Below are positions 21,664 through 33,115 of a DNA stretch of 64,000 nucleotides, piece by piece. The notes beneath the pieces were generated by a model that did no database searches, was not told the DNA's origin, and saw only the letters and a program-made list of their open reading frames with translations. Origin of the DNA: Cylicocyclus nassatus. Taxonomy: Eukaryota > Nematoda > Chromadorea > Rhabditida > Strongylidae. Both the position numbers and the translations under genes were made by a program. The DNA lies in assembly GCA_958299035.1 (NCBI GenBank), contig CATQJL010000359.1, positions 1 through 64,000 on the forward strand, given 5' to 3'. How positions within the stretch are numbered: the first letter of the stretch is position 1; each line of letters begins with the position of its first letter.

Positions 21664-21957
21664 TATAAAGCGCGTACATGAGTTATAAAAATGTGCAAAT
21701 GACTCGTTTACTTTTGTGAACAATTAAAATAATTTTTAAATTTTTTTAAAAATTCAAATTAGCCTTATAAAAAAATTTTTCGGGGGCACGGCTGACGTCA
21801 CGCCCCCCTTTTCCAGATTTTATGGGTTGGGGGCCCGCAAAATTGTTGAGAAGCCCCCCTAAAAATTTTTCGGAGTGCGTGGCTAACGCCACGCACCTTC
21901 ATTTGAAAACTTTTTTTGCCCCCCCCCCCCAAGCCGAAATCCTGGGTACGCCACTGC
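21664..21957 (-). mobile_element. Partial copy of the hAT-like MITE
   Basis: From 21957 leftwards the sequence starts CAGTGGCGTACCCAGG and follows the 14533-14822 copy closely, including the GGTGCGTGGYGTTAGCCACG hairpin and the ATAACTCATGTA stretch. It then stops where the RT-coding sequence begins. The expected second terminus and 8-bp duplication are missing, so the copy is truncated. Confidence 0.6.
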
Positions 21958-22117
21958 TAGGAAACGATACTCGGTGTCCGTGACCTTTTGAGATGATATG
22001 TATACCATTACAGTCGCTTTACAGTCGTCTTGGAACACTGATTCCGAATCTGACTTCTGTTTCTGCTAATCGCTCCAAAAATGTTATAATGGATCGCGCG
22101 GATTGTGGCAGATTAGC
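21958..22117. repeat. Short segment repeated near 23480-23580
   Basis: CGTGACC, GAGATGATATGTATACC and the downstream GCTGATTC-like segment recur in the same orientation at about 23487-23560. The origin is probably a decayed Harbinger-like MITE, because similar CGCTGATTCCRAATCTGC blocks lie in those elements. Confidence in the assignment is low. Confidence 0.35.
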
Positions 22118-22885
22118 TGCGGCGCAGTGGCCTCATTCTCACAGACTTTCCGCGAGAATATGCAAAATTATTGTGGGCCGCGCGGTCCTTTGTGGAGGAC
22201 CGCGCAGCCCCCAGGTACTTCCCGCTGAGAGAAAGTACCTCAAACTTGAGTAATTAAACCATCGATGACACCTCTGCCATTAGAGTCTCACCTTTGCTCG
22301 GCGTACGCCCGAAACTGCTTAAAAATCGTCCGAGCTCCAGCTGAAAATTTGACCAGCGCTCGCTGAAAGATATTATTTGACGAGCGCCTGCAGAAAATTC
22401 TGTGTTGCTGCCCGCTGGCAGAACATTAGATGGTAAAGGAAGTGCCGCCCGCTGAAGGTTTGGCCACGCCCCAAAATTCTGCTGACCGCCTGCAGGAAAA
22501 CGCGAGTTTGCGGATCGCCTGCCTCCGGCGATTGTCTGAGCCGTTGGTTCAATTACTCAAGTTTAAGGTAGTTTCTCTCAGCGAAAAGTAACTTTTCGCG
22601 AGAATATGCAAATTTTTTTAGGGCCGCACGGTCCTCCACAAAGGACCGTGCGGCCCTCAAAAATTTTGCATATTCTCGCGAAAAGTCCGCGAGAATGCGG
22701 CCACTGCACCGCAGCTAATCTACAAAGAAACCGCGATTGTTCTCCAAGCATTCGTCTGAAATTTCGCTAAAATTCTTTAAAATATCTGCAAGCGGACCGC
22801 AAGAAATCAGCGAACTATTCTTCTGGTGCCCGCCCGCCCATAAATCGTATGATCGCTTGCCCCCGGCGATTATCTAAGCAGAGAC
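22118..22885. repeat. Palindromic dispersed repeat, copy B
   Basis: 22118-22540 is the inverted counterpart of 12862-13245, and 22541-22885 is the direct counterpart of 13133-13405, so this copy is a compound inverted duplication. It contains a very strong hairpin at 22591-22686 whose arms read CTTTTCGCGAGAATATGCAA and GGGCCGCACGGTCC, with an 8-base loop. A second hairpin around GGTCCTTTGTGGAGGACC is at 22189-22206. There is no coding capacity. Confidence 0.65.
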
Positions 22886-24519
22886 TTTCTACGCTATTTA
22901 TCAAAATTTCACCTCAGAAAAGGACTTTCTTGATCTTAGTTTGCGACAATTGCAAAACAATGTTCAAAGTGTTCTTGTCCCCACACAAAGGTCGCCCGCC
23001 TCGGCGGCGTGGCAGGAGTTCCCAAAGCTTAGCCACTTTTTCTCGCAGGGGTACTTGGCACCTCCAAAATCCCTTGAAGGACATCACACCTACTCGGGGC
23101 CAAGGGGCGGCTCCGCCCATCATTCCTCCGTTTAGGTGCCCTCATTTTGAAATGTGTACACGCAGTGTGAGACGTGCACTGTATTTTGAGGATAATATAA
23201 TAGAACTGAAATCGAGAAACAAAAAAAACTTTTAGGTTTCTGTAAGGTTTTAGAATTCGTAAATGACTGAGGCTGAATTTCAGCATTTCGAGTTATGTTT
23301 TACTCATTTTTTGGATAAAATGGAGCTTTCTTGAAAAGTAAGTTCTCGCGCTTGAGTAAGTTTGTGAAGCATACCGTATTAATAGTATAAATCAAGCAGA
23401 AGTTATCTTCCTATCACAGTATACAACAGAGAAGCTAATCAATCTCACGCAACACCAAAAATTCATCTAACAAGGGACGGATATTCAGTGACCGTGACCG
23501 TTAGGAATGAGATGTATACCTTAAGATGCATCTCGAAATGCTGATTCTGAATTTGTGCTGCGAAACGATCGTCTGAAGGAAGTTATGAATTTTTTTAGTA
23601 GGAAATAAGCACACTTTTGAATAGTAAAAAACACCAAATTCGCCCTAGATTACCGTTTGAAGTTATTGAAGAGAATCTCTAGAGGAATACTGTTGCGTTA
23701 CACCCATCTAAATCATATTCAGCATTTGAGAAGGAAGCAAAACTTTTTGTTGATGATTCTGATTCTCCGCAGTGACACAGTTTATTCAGGGAAAAATAAT
23801 TATAACTCCATCCAGATTATCGTTTCGCAGATATGGAAGACAGCATTCGAACCAGCATTAGAAGGCGCATTCTTTGATAATAAGTCATTAAGATTGGCCA
23901 TGGTTACCAAGTATCCTTTCCTTATAAGAATATAGCGAATCTTGCAAATGCAGTGTTGTATTTGGAACTCTCGGCCAGCTCTTCGATTATGCGATGAAGG
24001 TTGGTGTTCTAGTACATCGATTGCAGGAAAAACCACACTTGGAAATTTCTTATTGAATTTGGATCTTATTGATATTCAGAGTAATTGGAATAAACAACTC
24101 TGTCGAAATGATGGCAGACGAAAGTAGAAAAGTACATGTATGTATTTGGATATCCTGGCTGTTGGAGAAAGCGTTCAGTTGCTCATTCGAAAAATTTGAT
24201 ATCCTCCTTTCAGAAAAGGTCCTTCTAATGTAAAAGGCTTGGGTTCTCAAACTCCTGATGCTATTACTTCAATCAGATGATCAATTAATGTACAATTAAT
24301 CAACTAGTCACCAATGTTTCGAATGACCGGGTTTTCTACTCAAAAATTATGTGCAATTTTCTTCTCTGAAAATGATGTTTAAATACTCTTTTTTAAAGGA
24401 TGGCGTAGCAGAAGTCTCCAAGCCGCCTCACTTGATGAATGATAACTATGTTCTTCGTTTTTTCTCCATTTCTCTCTCATTATCTCAATACCTGGATCTA
24501 TGTTCTCGCTGCTTACACA
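22886..24519. other. Spacer without recognisable gene
   Basis: Short frames overlap on both strands without any family motif. Apart from the block near 23480-23580 shared with 21958-22117, nothing could be matched. Confidence 0.4.
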
Positions 24520-27430
24520 CTTCACAATGAGTCCAGTAAATGGGTGGAGCAATAGGCGGGGCCTGACCTCTGAGGCACGGAGGTGCTAGAACCCTTCTGG
24601 GTGCGAATGCTGGTGCGAAGTTGGTGCGAGGAAAGGTGCTAGGAACTCCTGCACGCCCTCCGCCCGCCTCCACGTGGCGTGGGGGTGACACTGGGTGTCG
24701 AACTGCGATGCACAGAATATATACTCTGGTAGGGCCTCTCAAGCTGTGAAGGAGTTCGACGTTTTTTTCTGTTTCGGCCGTAGGCCAGGCTAAGAGCCGG
24801 CCAGGCCAGATCCCCTGCCGTCTGGATTCCGCTAGGCGGTTCTCCTGGCTCCACACCCGGGTCGGTGATTGCTCCGTGGAAATTAAGAGTAGCCCTATTC
24901 AAGTCTGCTCTTTCAGGGGAAAATTTTCATTACTCCGCAGTGTAGAAGAATGGAACGAAACATCGGATCCCGCCTATGACGCAGAGTAGTGGCAACGACT
25001 ATGTCAGGGTCGTTAGGGTTAGGGCTCCTTTTGAGTTGGACAAAAACCGACACGTCTACCCGGACCACACACCATGGAGACTGCCTCATGCTCGGCACCT
25101 ACAATGGCAGGACAGTCTCCACAAATGTCCACGCTCTTTTCGACGCCGCAGAGCACATCAAGTACCACGCCATCCTCTGCAAGAAACGAAGTCCAGAAGA
25201 AGGACTGCAACAGATGAGTGATGGGACCCTCATCATTCGTAAGAAAAAGGTTCCACCACAAAACGTTGGAAGCATTCGCTATGTTGTCCACCCATTATCG
25301 TCCATCTTGTCGATTCGCGAAATTTTATCAACTCTACTAGGCCTACGACTAAGACCTCCACGTCAGAAAACCATCAGCATCATCAGCTCACCAACATCAG
25401 CAGCTGACGATTCAGAACTAGATGCCTACGGAGACGTGGAGCAGGTTGTTCGCAACGAGAAGTCCTTCTAAAGTTCGTTGCCGGCAACCTTAACGCGAAA
25501 ATCGGGAGGCCACTAGAAAAGGAATGTAGGATCGGTAAGTTCGCATATGGACTCCGGAATAAACACGGCAACCGTCTCGTCGTCTCGTTTGGCTCCTCGA
25601 CCGCACTAGTTTGTTATGGAAATTCCATCTTCATGAAGAAAGAACACGGCGGTGGACATGGGTATCGATCGCGCGGAACTCATGCGGAAATCGATCACAT
25701 TCTCACCAAACGAAGGTGGATGCTTGACGTCTCAGTAGTTCCATCCTTCTCCGTGGCTCCGATCATTGCCTCCTTTGAGCGAAGATATGATTCAGTCGAA
25801 AGCTGGAAAAGAAGGTCTGCCACAGTACCGCAAGAAGGAAGAGTGTTGCCTATGACGGCAACAGGTTGGAAGAGTTCATAATAACTTGTGACTGGCCCAT
25901 CGAAGAGGAACCAACGTTTGACTAACCCGGCTTCTAAAAGGATTGCGATCCTGTGGATAGTGCGCTTCAGTGACTTTGCAGAACTTGAAACGTACTTCGA
26001 CCACTAAGGTACTGGTCGAAGGAAGAAAACATCTGAGGCAGGATCCGAATGCAGCCCATCTCGAAAGATTGATAGCCAACACTAGTTGCGGAACAGCTTC
26101 AGAAAGTACAGGCAAGCCAAGATAATGAGGCATCGAAGGAGGACAAGTTTTCATGAAATGCCGAAGAGAACTCTGCGAATACACGTACCGCTGGCCGCAC
26201 TATTGAACGAAGACAAGACTCCGAATTTTTCCAGATACAAGATGGAATCCAAAGAACTTCTACGCCAAATTCTCCTCATCAACACCCGTGTCTATGCGCG
26301 TTGTTCCCACTGGATAACTACCACCACGACTTCTACCTGCTGAAGTGCGCACGCCGACTTAGAGCAACGTCAGCGGCTCCAGGACCAGACCTCTTTCCGT
26401 CGAAGTTCTGCGAGCCGAAAGGCAACGTCTACACGAGATTCTCGCGCCGCACCTGACACCTTACGTTCAGAAGAAATCACGAATCGTCCTTCTCTTCAAA
26501 AAGGGCGAACGGAAGAATCTTCGGAATTACCGTCCAAAATGCCTGCCAAGTGTGTTATACAAGCTTTCCACGAAGTTTATCTTCGCCCGCATATCTAAGA
26601 CACTGGATGAAGTCCAACTCCGAAACAAGTAATTTCGCAAAGGATTCAGCTGCGTGGACCACATCCAGACGGTTTCGAGGGTCATAAAAATTTGCCGAGA
26701 CCGATTGCCTCTCATCCTTACTTTCGTCGACTACGACAAAGCCTTTGACAGCGTCAAACCAACGTCATCGATCAGCGCTAGTCGATCAAGGAGTGGACTC
26801 AGCTTACATGAGGACATCACTACTACTACAAGGACTGTACAACAACGATGCAGCTATTCCATCGCCCCCTGACCATTCCAATTGGGAAGGGGGTTCCACA
26901 AGGCGACAATATTTCGCCGAAGCTGTTCACCGCGGCCTTGCATTGTGTGATAAAGTCACTGGACTGGGAAGAGAGAGGCATACGAGTTGATGAGAGATTC
27001 CTGTCCAACCTTCGTTTTGCAGATGACATCGTTCTTTTCTCGAGCAGTATCACTGAAGCAGAGACGATGCTGAAGGAACTAAAAGAAATAAGGAAGAAGA
27101 TCAAATTGCGAAATTGGATGAAGACTCAGTTCATGAAAAACGTCCTTTGCGAAGATGCGAAAACGGAACTAGATGGCGCTCCTATCCTGAGGCGTCTTCT
27201 TACGTGTTTGGTCCTTAAAACATAGAGAACGACTTGAATCAAGATTGACAGAAGAGGAAGAGTAGCCTGGTTGCCTACGGGCCTCTAAAGGAAAGCCATC
27301 AACCAACTGACGTGCCGGAGCTTCGGGCCCACTTGTTGGAATTAAGCACTCTGTTACGCAGCTGCTACTGAGCTGACACTGTAGCCACGTCGAAAGCTCT
27401 ACGGACCACCACAGAGTGCTCGCGCAGCCT
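24520..27430 (+). pseudogene. RTE-type non-LTR retrotransposon (LINE), decayed
   Basis: A GC-rich leader (24540-24900) precedes an endonuclease region in the frame 24989-25471. There LGTYNGRTVSTNVHALF, QMSDGTLIIR and RLRPPRQKTISII match the start of the APE-like nuclease of nematode RTE elements, and SRGTHAEIDHILTKRRW (25675-25725) is its C-terminal DH motif region. The RT follows in other frames: LTFVDYDKAFDSV (26716), IGKGVPQGDNISPKLFTAAL (26881-26940), then LRFADDIVLFSSS (27010) with the catalytic FADD. Many frameshifts and stops separate the blocks, so no functional protein is made. Direct poly-A or target repeats were not found. Confidence 0.85.
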
Positions 27431-27504
27431 TCGAATGATAAGCAAGCGACATCTTTGTTCGCACTGCATCATTGAGCGATGGTTTTCTTTGATGGTTCGT
27501 ATTA

Positions 27505-30197
27505 CCCTAAAATCCGGCATATAAGTCCGGACTTATCTGCAGTTTTGGCAGGAAAATCGATGGAAAAACGCCCTCAGCGCCGCCAAAAGGTCTCCCAGAT
27601 AAGTCCGCCTAAATCCACTCACAGATAAGCCCGCCTGTCCTGAGCATGAGCAAGCGCGACCTAGGAGCACAGACGCGCGCGACCGCCCGCATGGCTTGCC
27701 AGTGTAGATTTAAACAAGGCCGCGATATCGCCTGAAAGAAAGAGCCCAAGGATTCGACAAGTCGTACAGTCTACTTGCTGGCAGTATCGCCGCGAATTCA
27801 TCACCGCATACGCTGGATAGGTGAGTTCTTCTCTTTAATACGGCATTTCTTTTGTATTGAAGTTGATGACACGATGGTAAGGTCGGATTTCACCCCTCTG
27901 CCAGCAAATACTAGGCAGGGGAGATTTTTGATGTAGGCTAACTACAGTACATGCATCTCCTACAAAGCGTTTTTAGAACGTTGATCGTCGCGTATACTCA
28001 GTTCCAAGGGTAATTGACGAAGTACAAGGACACAAACGGTTCGTAGTTTTGCAAAAGGCTACAGAGAAGTTGTTCTGGATATCACATGTTTCAGCGATTG
28101 GAATCAAGCCGTGAACTCCCCTAAAAGAGACCGCCAAACGATTCGACATGTCGTGCAGTCTACTTGCTGACATTTTCGTCGCGGATTGGTCATCACATAC
28201 GCTGGTGGGTTCTTTTCCAATATAAGACAGTGCTTGTACACATGGAATATTTCTGCCGGTAAAATCATAATGGGTTTTCTCATTGTATCATTGCAATCAT
28301 CTCATCTTATCATTCATCTTATCGTTTTAAAAGCGACAATGTTTTCAATACATCTCTCGAAACTGTACAGGCTACAACTTTGAACCTGGCTGCCTATACC
28401 TTTTGCTTCCTTTATTGTTTACATGTTCTGAACCTAGCCTCTGTTGACCCACGCTATACGGCTTTTGTCAAATGCTTTCTTGAACGGAAGAGTGACAGCC
28501 TGAGAATGCAACCTTAGCAAAGCATTAGGCTTCCTTGTTCTTTTTCTCATCTGTTGTTTCATTAAGCCTGTACATCCAAGACAAAAGATAGTGACCTCAA
28601 GAGACACTGCCTTTACTGCCGCGACCTCAAGAGACACTGCCTTTAAGCTTTTCAGGTGTCTCGCATCTCAATGGCTACCAGAAGGAAGTCCTACACCGCG
28701 CTTTTTAAGCTTAACGCGGTGCAATATGCCTTGGAACATGGAACATCGGCTGCCGCTGTTCACTACGAAGTCTCTGATCGTCTGATTCGAAGATGGAAGG
28801 CCGATAAAGAAAATCTGGAGGATATGCCACTGAGGAGACGCGCCAACCGTTATGGGAAGCCAAAGGTGGAGGAAATAGAGGAAGCTCTCTATGCATGGAT
28901 TGTGCAGACGCGAGAAGGAAGCCGAGCAGTGCTTGTCAAAGACATTCGCGAGAAGGCATTGCAGCTAGCACGGGAATCTGGCCACCAGGACCTCAGGGCA
29001 TCGGCGATGTGATGCAAAGGCTTTATGAAGAGAAAGGACTTATCTCTGAGGCGAAGAACCAGTGTCGGCCAAGCATTTCCGGAGGATCATGAAAACATGT
29101 GCGCGGACTTCAGAAGATTCGTACAAAGGTAATCGCTTCACATCTCCCCCCACAATTTTGGGAATGTCGATGAAGTCCCAGTGCCCTTCGATATGGTTTA
29201 TTCAAGGACCGTGGATCAAGTGGGAGACACTGTAAGGATTGACTCAAAAAGACACGAAAAATCGAATTTTACCGTTGTCCTCTCTGTGACGGCCGCTGCA
29301 GAGAAATTAAGACCGATGATCATATTCAAGAAAAAGAGGATTCCCAAGGATAATTTTCCTCCTGAAGTGATAGTTAGAGCCAATGATAAAGGCTGGATGA
29401 ATCACGAACTGATGAGGACATGGCTCCATGAGGTGTGGAACAAACGGAAATGCTATGTCAACGATCCCTCGCAGTCATTACTCATATTAGATTCTGCAAG
29501 GTATCGTTTCGCATTTTATCATTTCTTAAGCTTATCTTGCTTTTTTAAGGTGCCATCTCACAGAAAACGTCCGAGAGCTTTTCAAGGAGCACTCAAAGAT
29601 CGCGGTCATTCCAGGCGGAATGACCAAATATCTACAGCCTCTCGACGTCGGCATCAACAAGCCCTTCAAAGACAATCTGAGGGCGGGATGGGAGCGATGG
29701 ATGGCCGATTCAGCACGAGCAAGGTACGCAACAAGCGGCGCCAGGAAAAGGATGACCTACGGAGAGGTAGCTGCACTAGTCTACGAGAGTTTCAATGCAA
29801 TCACTGAAGAAACCATTGCGAACAGTTTTACCAAGGCTCTCGATGACGAATCAATAATAGAAGCCATGAACGAGGATTTCGACGCTTTGATTGTTGCTGA
29901 TAATAACGATAATGATGTTCGTTCTTCTGGTCAAGTTGTTGCCATGAATGTTTGTTGTGATGAACATGGAATGCTACCTGAATAAAGATCTGTTGCTTCG
30001 GTTCATTCTGAGACCAAAAAAGGCAGCGCAATTGCGCATCCTTCTTGTTTTCATGTGAAAAAATAGGGCGGACTTATCCGCGGGACTTGACGGCGCGCGA
30101 GGTTGTCACGAAAGCGGGCTTAACTGATAGTTATTCTGCGGTCTTATCTGAGAGGCGGTCTTATCTGAAAGGCGGACTTATATGCCGGATTTTAGGG
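27505..30197 (+). mobile_element. pogo-family DNA transposon with TIRs and TA target
   Basis: The ends are CCCTAAAATCCGGCATATAAG on the left and the exact reverse complement on the right, flanked by TA at 27503-27504 and 30198-30199. Subterminal repeats of TCTCAGATAAGNCCGCC type occur at both ends (27575-27650 and 30140-30190) and could be transposase binding sites. The 2693-bp interior carries one transposase gene. A 260-bp relative at 36834-37093 shares the ends. Confidence 0.88.
28656..29985 (+). pseudogene. pogo/Tigger-type transposase, lightly damaged
   Basis: The first block, 28656-29009, has an N-terminal helix-turn-helix (YTALFKLNAVQYALEHG, VSDRLIRRWKADKE) and a CENP-B-like second domain. 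It ends at TGA 29010-29012, where the family has Trp in a WC..FM motif, and the same frame continues with CKGFMKRKDLSLRRRTSV. The catalytic part has GNVDEVPVPFDM (first Asp, near 29168), KSNFTVVLSVTA, VIVRANDKGWM, ILDSAR (second Asp, 29489) and LQPLDVGINKPFK (third Asp, 29643). A 49-bp intron at 29501-29549 (GTATCG to TTTAAG) joins SAR to CHLTENV. A further gap or intron is needed around 29111-29160. It is a close-to-functional gene with one clear nonsense codon. Confidence 0.82.
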
Positions 30198-30392
30198 TAC
30201 TTACATCTCCTCTTATTTTATATCCTTATTTACAATAAATACAGATTATACGACTATATACAAACATTGCCTACACTTCCCCCTTCCTTTCTGTCACCTG
30301 GGTTTGCCCCTTGGAGAAGGGTAGAAGGGTTACGTTTAGAAGGGATGGTGGTGGAGAATCATGAAAGCCGACCTTGAGCTCTTTGGCTCTTT

Positions 30393-30640
30393 CCTTAAGG
30401 CCTAAGGCATACCTTGCGCGACGGTCGCTGCGCGATTCGGCACAACAACGACTCTTCGTAATTCGTCGTTAATGCGCTGCCTTTGGTCAGAACTTGCTCC
30501 GTTTGCAACAGCTTACACAAGCTACCCAAACATGTGTCCGAGAAGCGCGCACGATAAATTTGTAAAAATCTGGCAAATCGCCAAGTCGCGTGAAAGTGGC
30601 GATTCGACCGAATCGCGTGAGGTATGCCTTAGGCCTAAGG
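30393..30640. mobile_element. Small TIR MITE, about 250 bp
   Basis: CCTTAAGGCCTAAGGCATAC at 30393 is mirrored by GTATGCCTTAGGCCTAAGG ending at 30640. The inner halves carry matching CGCGA and CGAATC pieces. No coding frame is present. No clear target duplication was found. Confidence 0.55.
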
Positions 30641-30689
30641 TATGCTTCTGCTATGTCATAACATAAGAGGTACTGCGACAACAATGGGA

Positions 30690-31095
30690 TGTTGTGAGAA
30701 GGGAGCATAAGACCAGAGAACGTATGTTAGGAGTAATCATGACTCGCCAAAGTCATGACAATCTAATTGGGCTTCACAGTGCGTTAAGAAAAGAATGTCC
30801 CGTCTTCGTGACGCAGAGGAATACGTTGCGAAAGCGAAACCGATGTACCGGTCACATCATGAGATGGACAGACGACAGAGGACATTAGGAACATCGGAGT
30901 AGATTTTTCACAGAGCAAAAGTCCCCGAGGAAGAGCTCCAGCAAGATGAACAAACGTGTTCGTGAAACGGATTGACCAGCTGAGAAATCAGCTGGATACG
31001 ACTTTCGCCCCTGGAACTCGTGTATGCAGCCACCGGTGGCAAACAAAAAAATTATGGATGTTTGAAGCGAGGGACAGAGAAAAATAAAAACTTCA
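30690..31095 (+). pseudogene. 3' fragment of an RTE-type LINE
   Basis: RERMLGVI, LRKRNRCTGHIMRWTDDR and PRGRAPARWTNVFVKRIDQL are spread over frames between 30715 and 31005. They match the C-terminal tail of nematode RTE proteins (the AGHIMR...RPRGRPPTRW region). It is probably a 5'-truncated copy, as is usual for LINEs, and it contains stops and frameshifts. Confidence 0.72.
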
Positions 31096-31169
31096 GTGCT
31101 TGCTGGGGCCTTCACGTCACGTAAAGCCGGGCCATCTTAATATCTGAGTAAGTAAATTGATAGATCTAA

Positions 31170-32076
31170 CATGGAAAGGATACTTGATCAAGGTGCAGTT
31201 TTCCACTTGAGATGTGTACTGTCTTATGGGGCATAGAACGCTGATTCCAAATCTGCTTCCGATACCTGCAAAGCGTTTCTAGAATGGGAGTTGTGGGAGT
31301 TTTTTGAAGCAAAAATCAACTTTTCGGCTAGGGTAAAAACGAGAGTTCAGCTCTTTCAGGCGCTTGAATGGAGTCACGACTAGCTTGAATTTATTAAGAC
31401 CAGCCGCTCTCTGCCGCTACGCGGCAGATTCGGCTGGTCTTAATAAATTCAAGCTAGTCGTGACTCCATTGAAGCGCCTGAAAGACCTGAACTCTCGTTT
31501 CGTCTCACTCTATAATGCGGAGATGTCAAAATTTGCCGTTCTACATGAATTGCTTTCACTTGCGCAACCTGCGCAGAAGGAAAAACTGAGGACATAATCT
31601 CGGCTTTGTCAATTAAATCACCATTTTAAGCAACGGATATCACGCAAACTGCAAAAAAACCAATAGATCAATAGGAGCAACCTGTGTGTCCCGAATAAAA
31701 TGGCTTATCAATACATGCCCCATCCATGCATTACGTATGCTAAATTGGCTCAGATTTCATTGATCCATCTATTTTTTTGGGCGAAGAAAAGTGGCTTAGT
31801 CAAATATTATATAAGTATTAATATCAATATCAATGCAACTAAACTGCACGAAGCGCCTTGGCAATAATCATGACTCCATCCTAGTTCACAGCTATACTTG
31901 TGAACGATTTTATTGTATGAGCCTTAAAATTTTTGCGGTAAAAAAATATCCGTAACTACCCTTCCAGGAGTGCTCTGCAGATAATAGTGGAAGCAGATTC
32001 GGAATCAGCGTTCCATGCTCTATAAAACGGTACACTTTCTATAGAAACGCCACTTCGACCCAGTATCCTTCCCTTG
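31170..32076. mobile_element. Harbinger-like MITE with TAA target, hosting a nested palindrome
   Basis: TAA flanks it at 31167-31169 and 32077-32079. The ends CATGGAAAGGATACT and, reversed, CAAGGGAAGGATACT pair over about 130 bp, including GAACGCTGATTCCRAATCTGC. The family is related to the element at 20726-21175. The palindrome at 31340-31497 interrupts the left arm. Confidence 0.68.
31340..31497. repeat. 158-bp near-perfect palindrome
   Basis: Arms of about 65-75 bp, beginning CGAGAGTTCAG and containing GGAGTCACGACTAGCTTG and AATTTATTAAGACCAGCCG, enclose a short loop around CTGCCGCTACGCGGCAG. It is nested in a Harbinger-like MITE and is probably a foldback element in its own right. Confidence 0.75.
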
Positions 32077-32079
32077 TAA

Positions 32080-33115
32080 GATAGTTGGCTTTGATGAATA
32101 TCGCGCTCTAATTCACAAATTGACTGAGCGTTTGGAGATGCCAAGAGTGAAACTAGCTTTTTTATCTTTTTTTTCCGCATACAATTTGATGCTGCAAGAA
32201 AACTTCGAATTGTTTATGCGCTGTAATGGAAGTTCTCGTTGTCAAAATGTCTGAGACCGACACGTGCCGGGACCTTACTCTGGTATGTAAGGTATGTGCA
32301 CGTGGGCTTGTACAAACAGCGCATCATAAAGATAGTCGTATTTTTGATATCTCTATGCCTAGCTATCTTGGTGCATATGTCGCGGATACGGCCCCAGCTG
32401 CCCACAGTGGATACTGCTCAGCTGCAACGGAGCAAGAAAGCCGGGGCTCTCCCGTGAAAAATTTCAACGTCACTTAAGATGGTGGCGAAGCTTGCATGGT
32501 ATGTTGATTGCACCTGCCATATATGGTAGCACATTAGGTTTCGTTCATGTTCGGAATTTTGGCAACATTTCCAGCACAGCGCTCGAGCTAAGCGCTGTGC
32601 TAGAACAGTTCCTAAAGTTGCGGATAAGTATGAATGCAGCTTTGGAAACACTAGACTAACCTGCCTAGCAGCGTCTTATAGTCCGTGTCGTTAGGCTCTT
32701 GTTGTCTCTTGATACCTGGGACTTGTCACTTATAATCAGGACCTTAGCTCGCATTCTGCTCTTTTTGGATAGATGAACATTCCAGACTAGACAATGATGA
32801 CCAAATGCAAACGAATTTTCTTCGGCACCACAGTTGAGCCGTAGCTAATCGCAACAATCCATACACACAAGCACTTCAATGCTCACCGTTTAATCCTTAT
32901 ATCAACACCCAACGCTCATACATGAGAGATGAGCACAACAACCGACCAAGGTATGTTACACCTAGGTGCCAGTAAATCGAAAAACCACTGGAGCTTCGTC
33001 ACAGCAACGTGGCAGTCGTGGGAGATATTGTCAATTGGTCATCTCAATGCGTCTTGCCGTTATTCAATGCTTGGTAGATGTTGAAGTATGCGTGAGTTGA
33101 GGCTGCGCTGTCTGA
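32080..33115. other. Spacer without recognisable gene
   Basis: A perfect short hairpin AGCACAGCGCT/AGCGCTGTGCT lies at 32572-32601. Otherwise I see nothing that can be assigned. Confidence 0.4.

Larger units (their letters stand above)
15760..21679 (-). pseudogene. Second, distinct reverse transcriptase gene, split by four insertions
   Basis: Coding pieces run on the minus strand: 21679-21176, 20725-20515, 18475-18343, 17862-17110 and 16256-15760. In order they give the N-terminal block CVCDRYPAF, TGNLDIIED, then LPKKGTKYR, then ITPVDKASSN with VICKKLY, ITGAKRSTSKPLS, motif A SADFSSLFTNLPH, motif B RGIPQGASCSPQIADL, and FRY/IDD split across an insertion. The thumb-like stretch has RYPNW and FLDFIKRNLG. 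Motif order resembles an RT family I recall as common in cnidarian and mollusc genomes (CK-Y, FSTLYTNLPH, GIPMG, FRYIDD), distantly PLE/TERT-like. It is clearly different from the PLE at 1-5935, and no GIY-YIG domain is visible. Frameshifts occur near 17430, 16060 and 21360, with in-frame stops. The 5' end abuts a partial hAT-like repeat. Confidence 0.75.

Noticed and set aside
14533..21957. A TIR-bounded RT transposon with CAGTGGCGTAC ends at both sides
   Set aside because: The left copy is a complete 367-bp element with its own 8-bp duplication at 14525 and 14900, so it is a separate insertion and not a terminus of the RT element.
24485..24902. Minus-strand ORFs rich in Arg and Pro over the RTE leader
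   Set aside because: They are shadows of the GC-rich 5' untranslated region of the plus-strand LINE.
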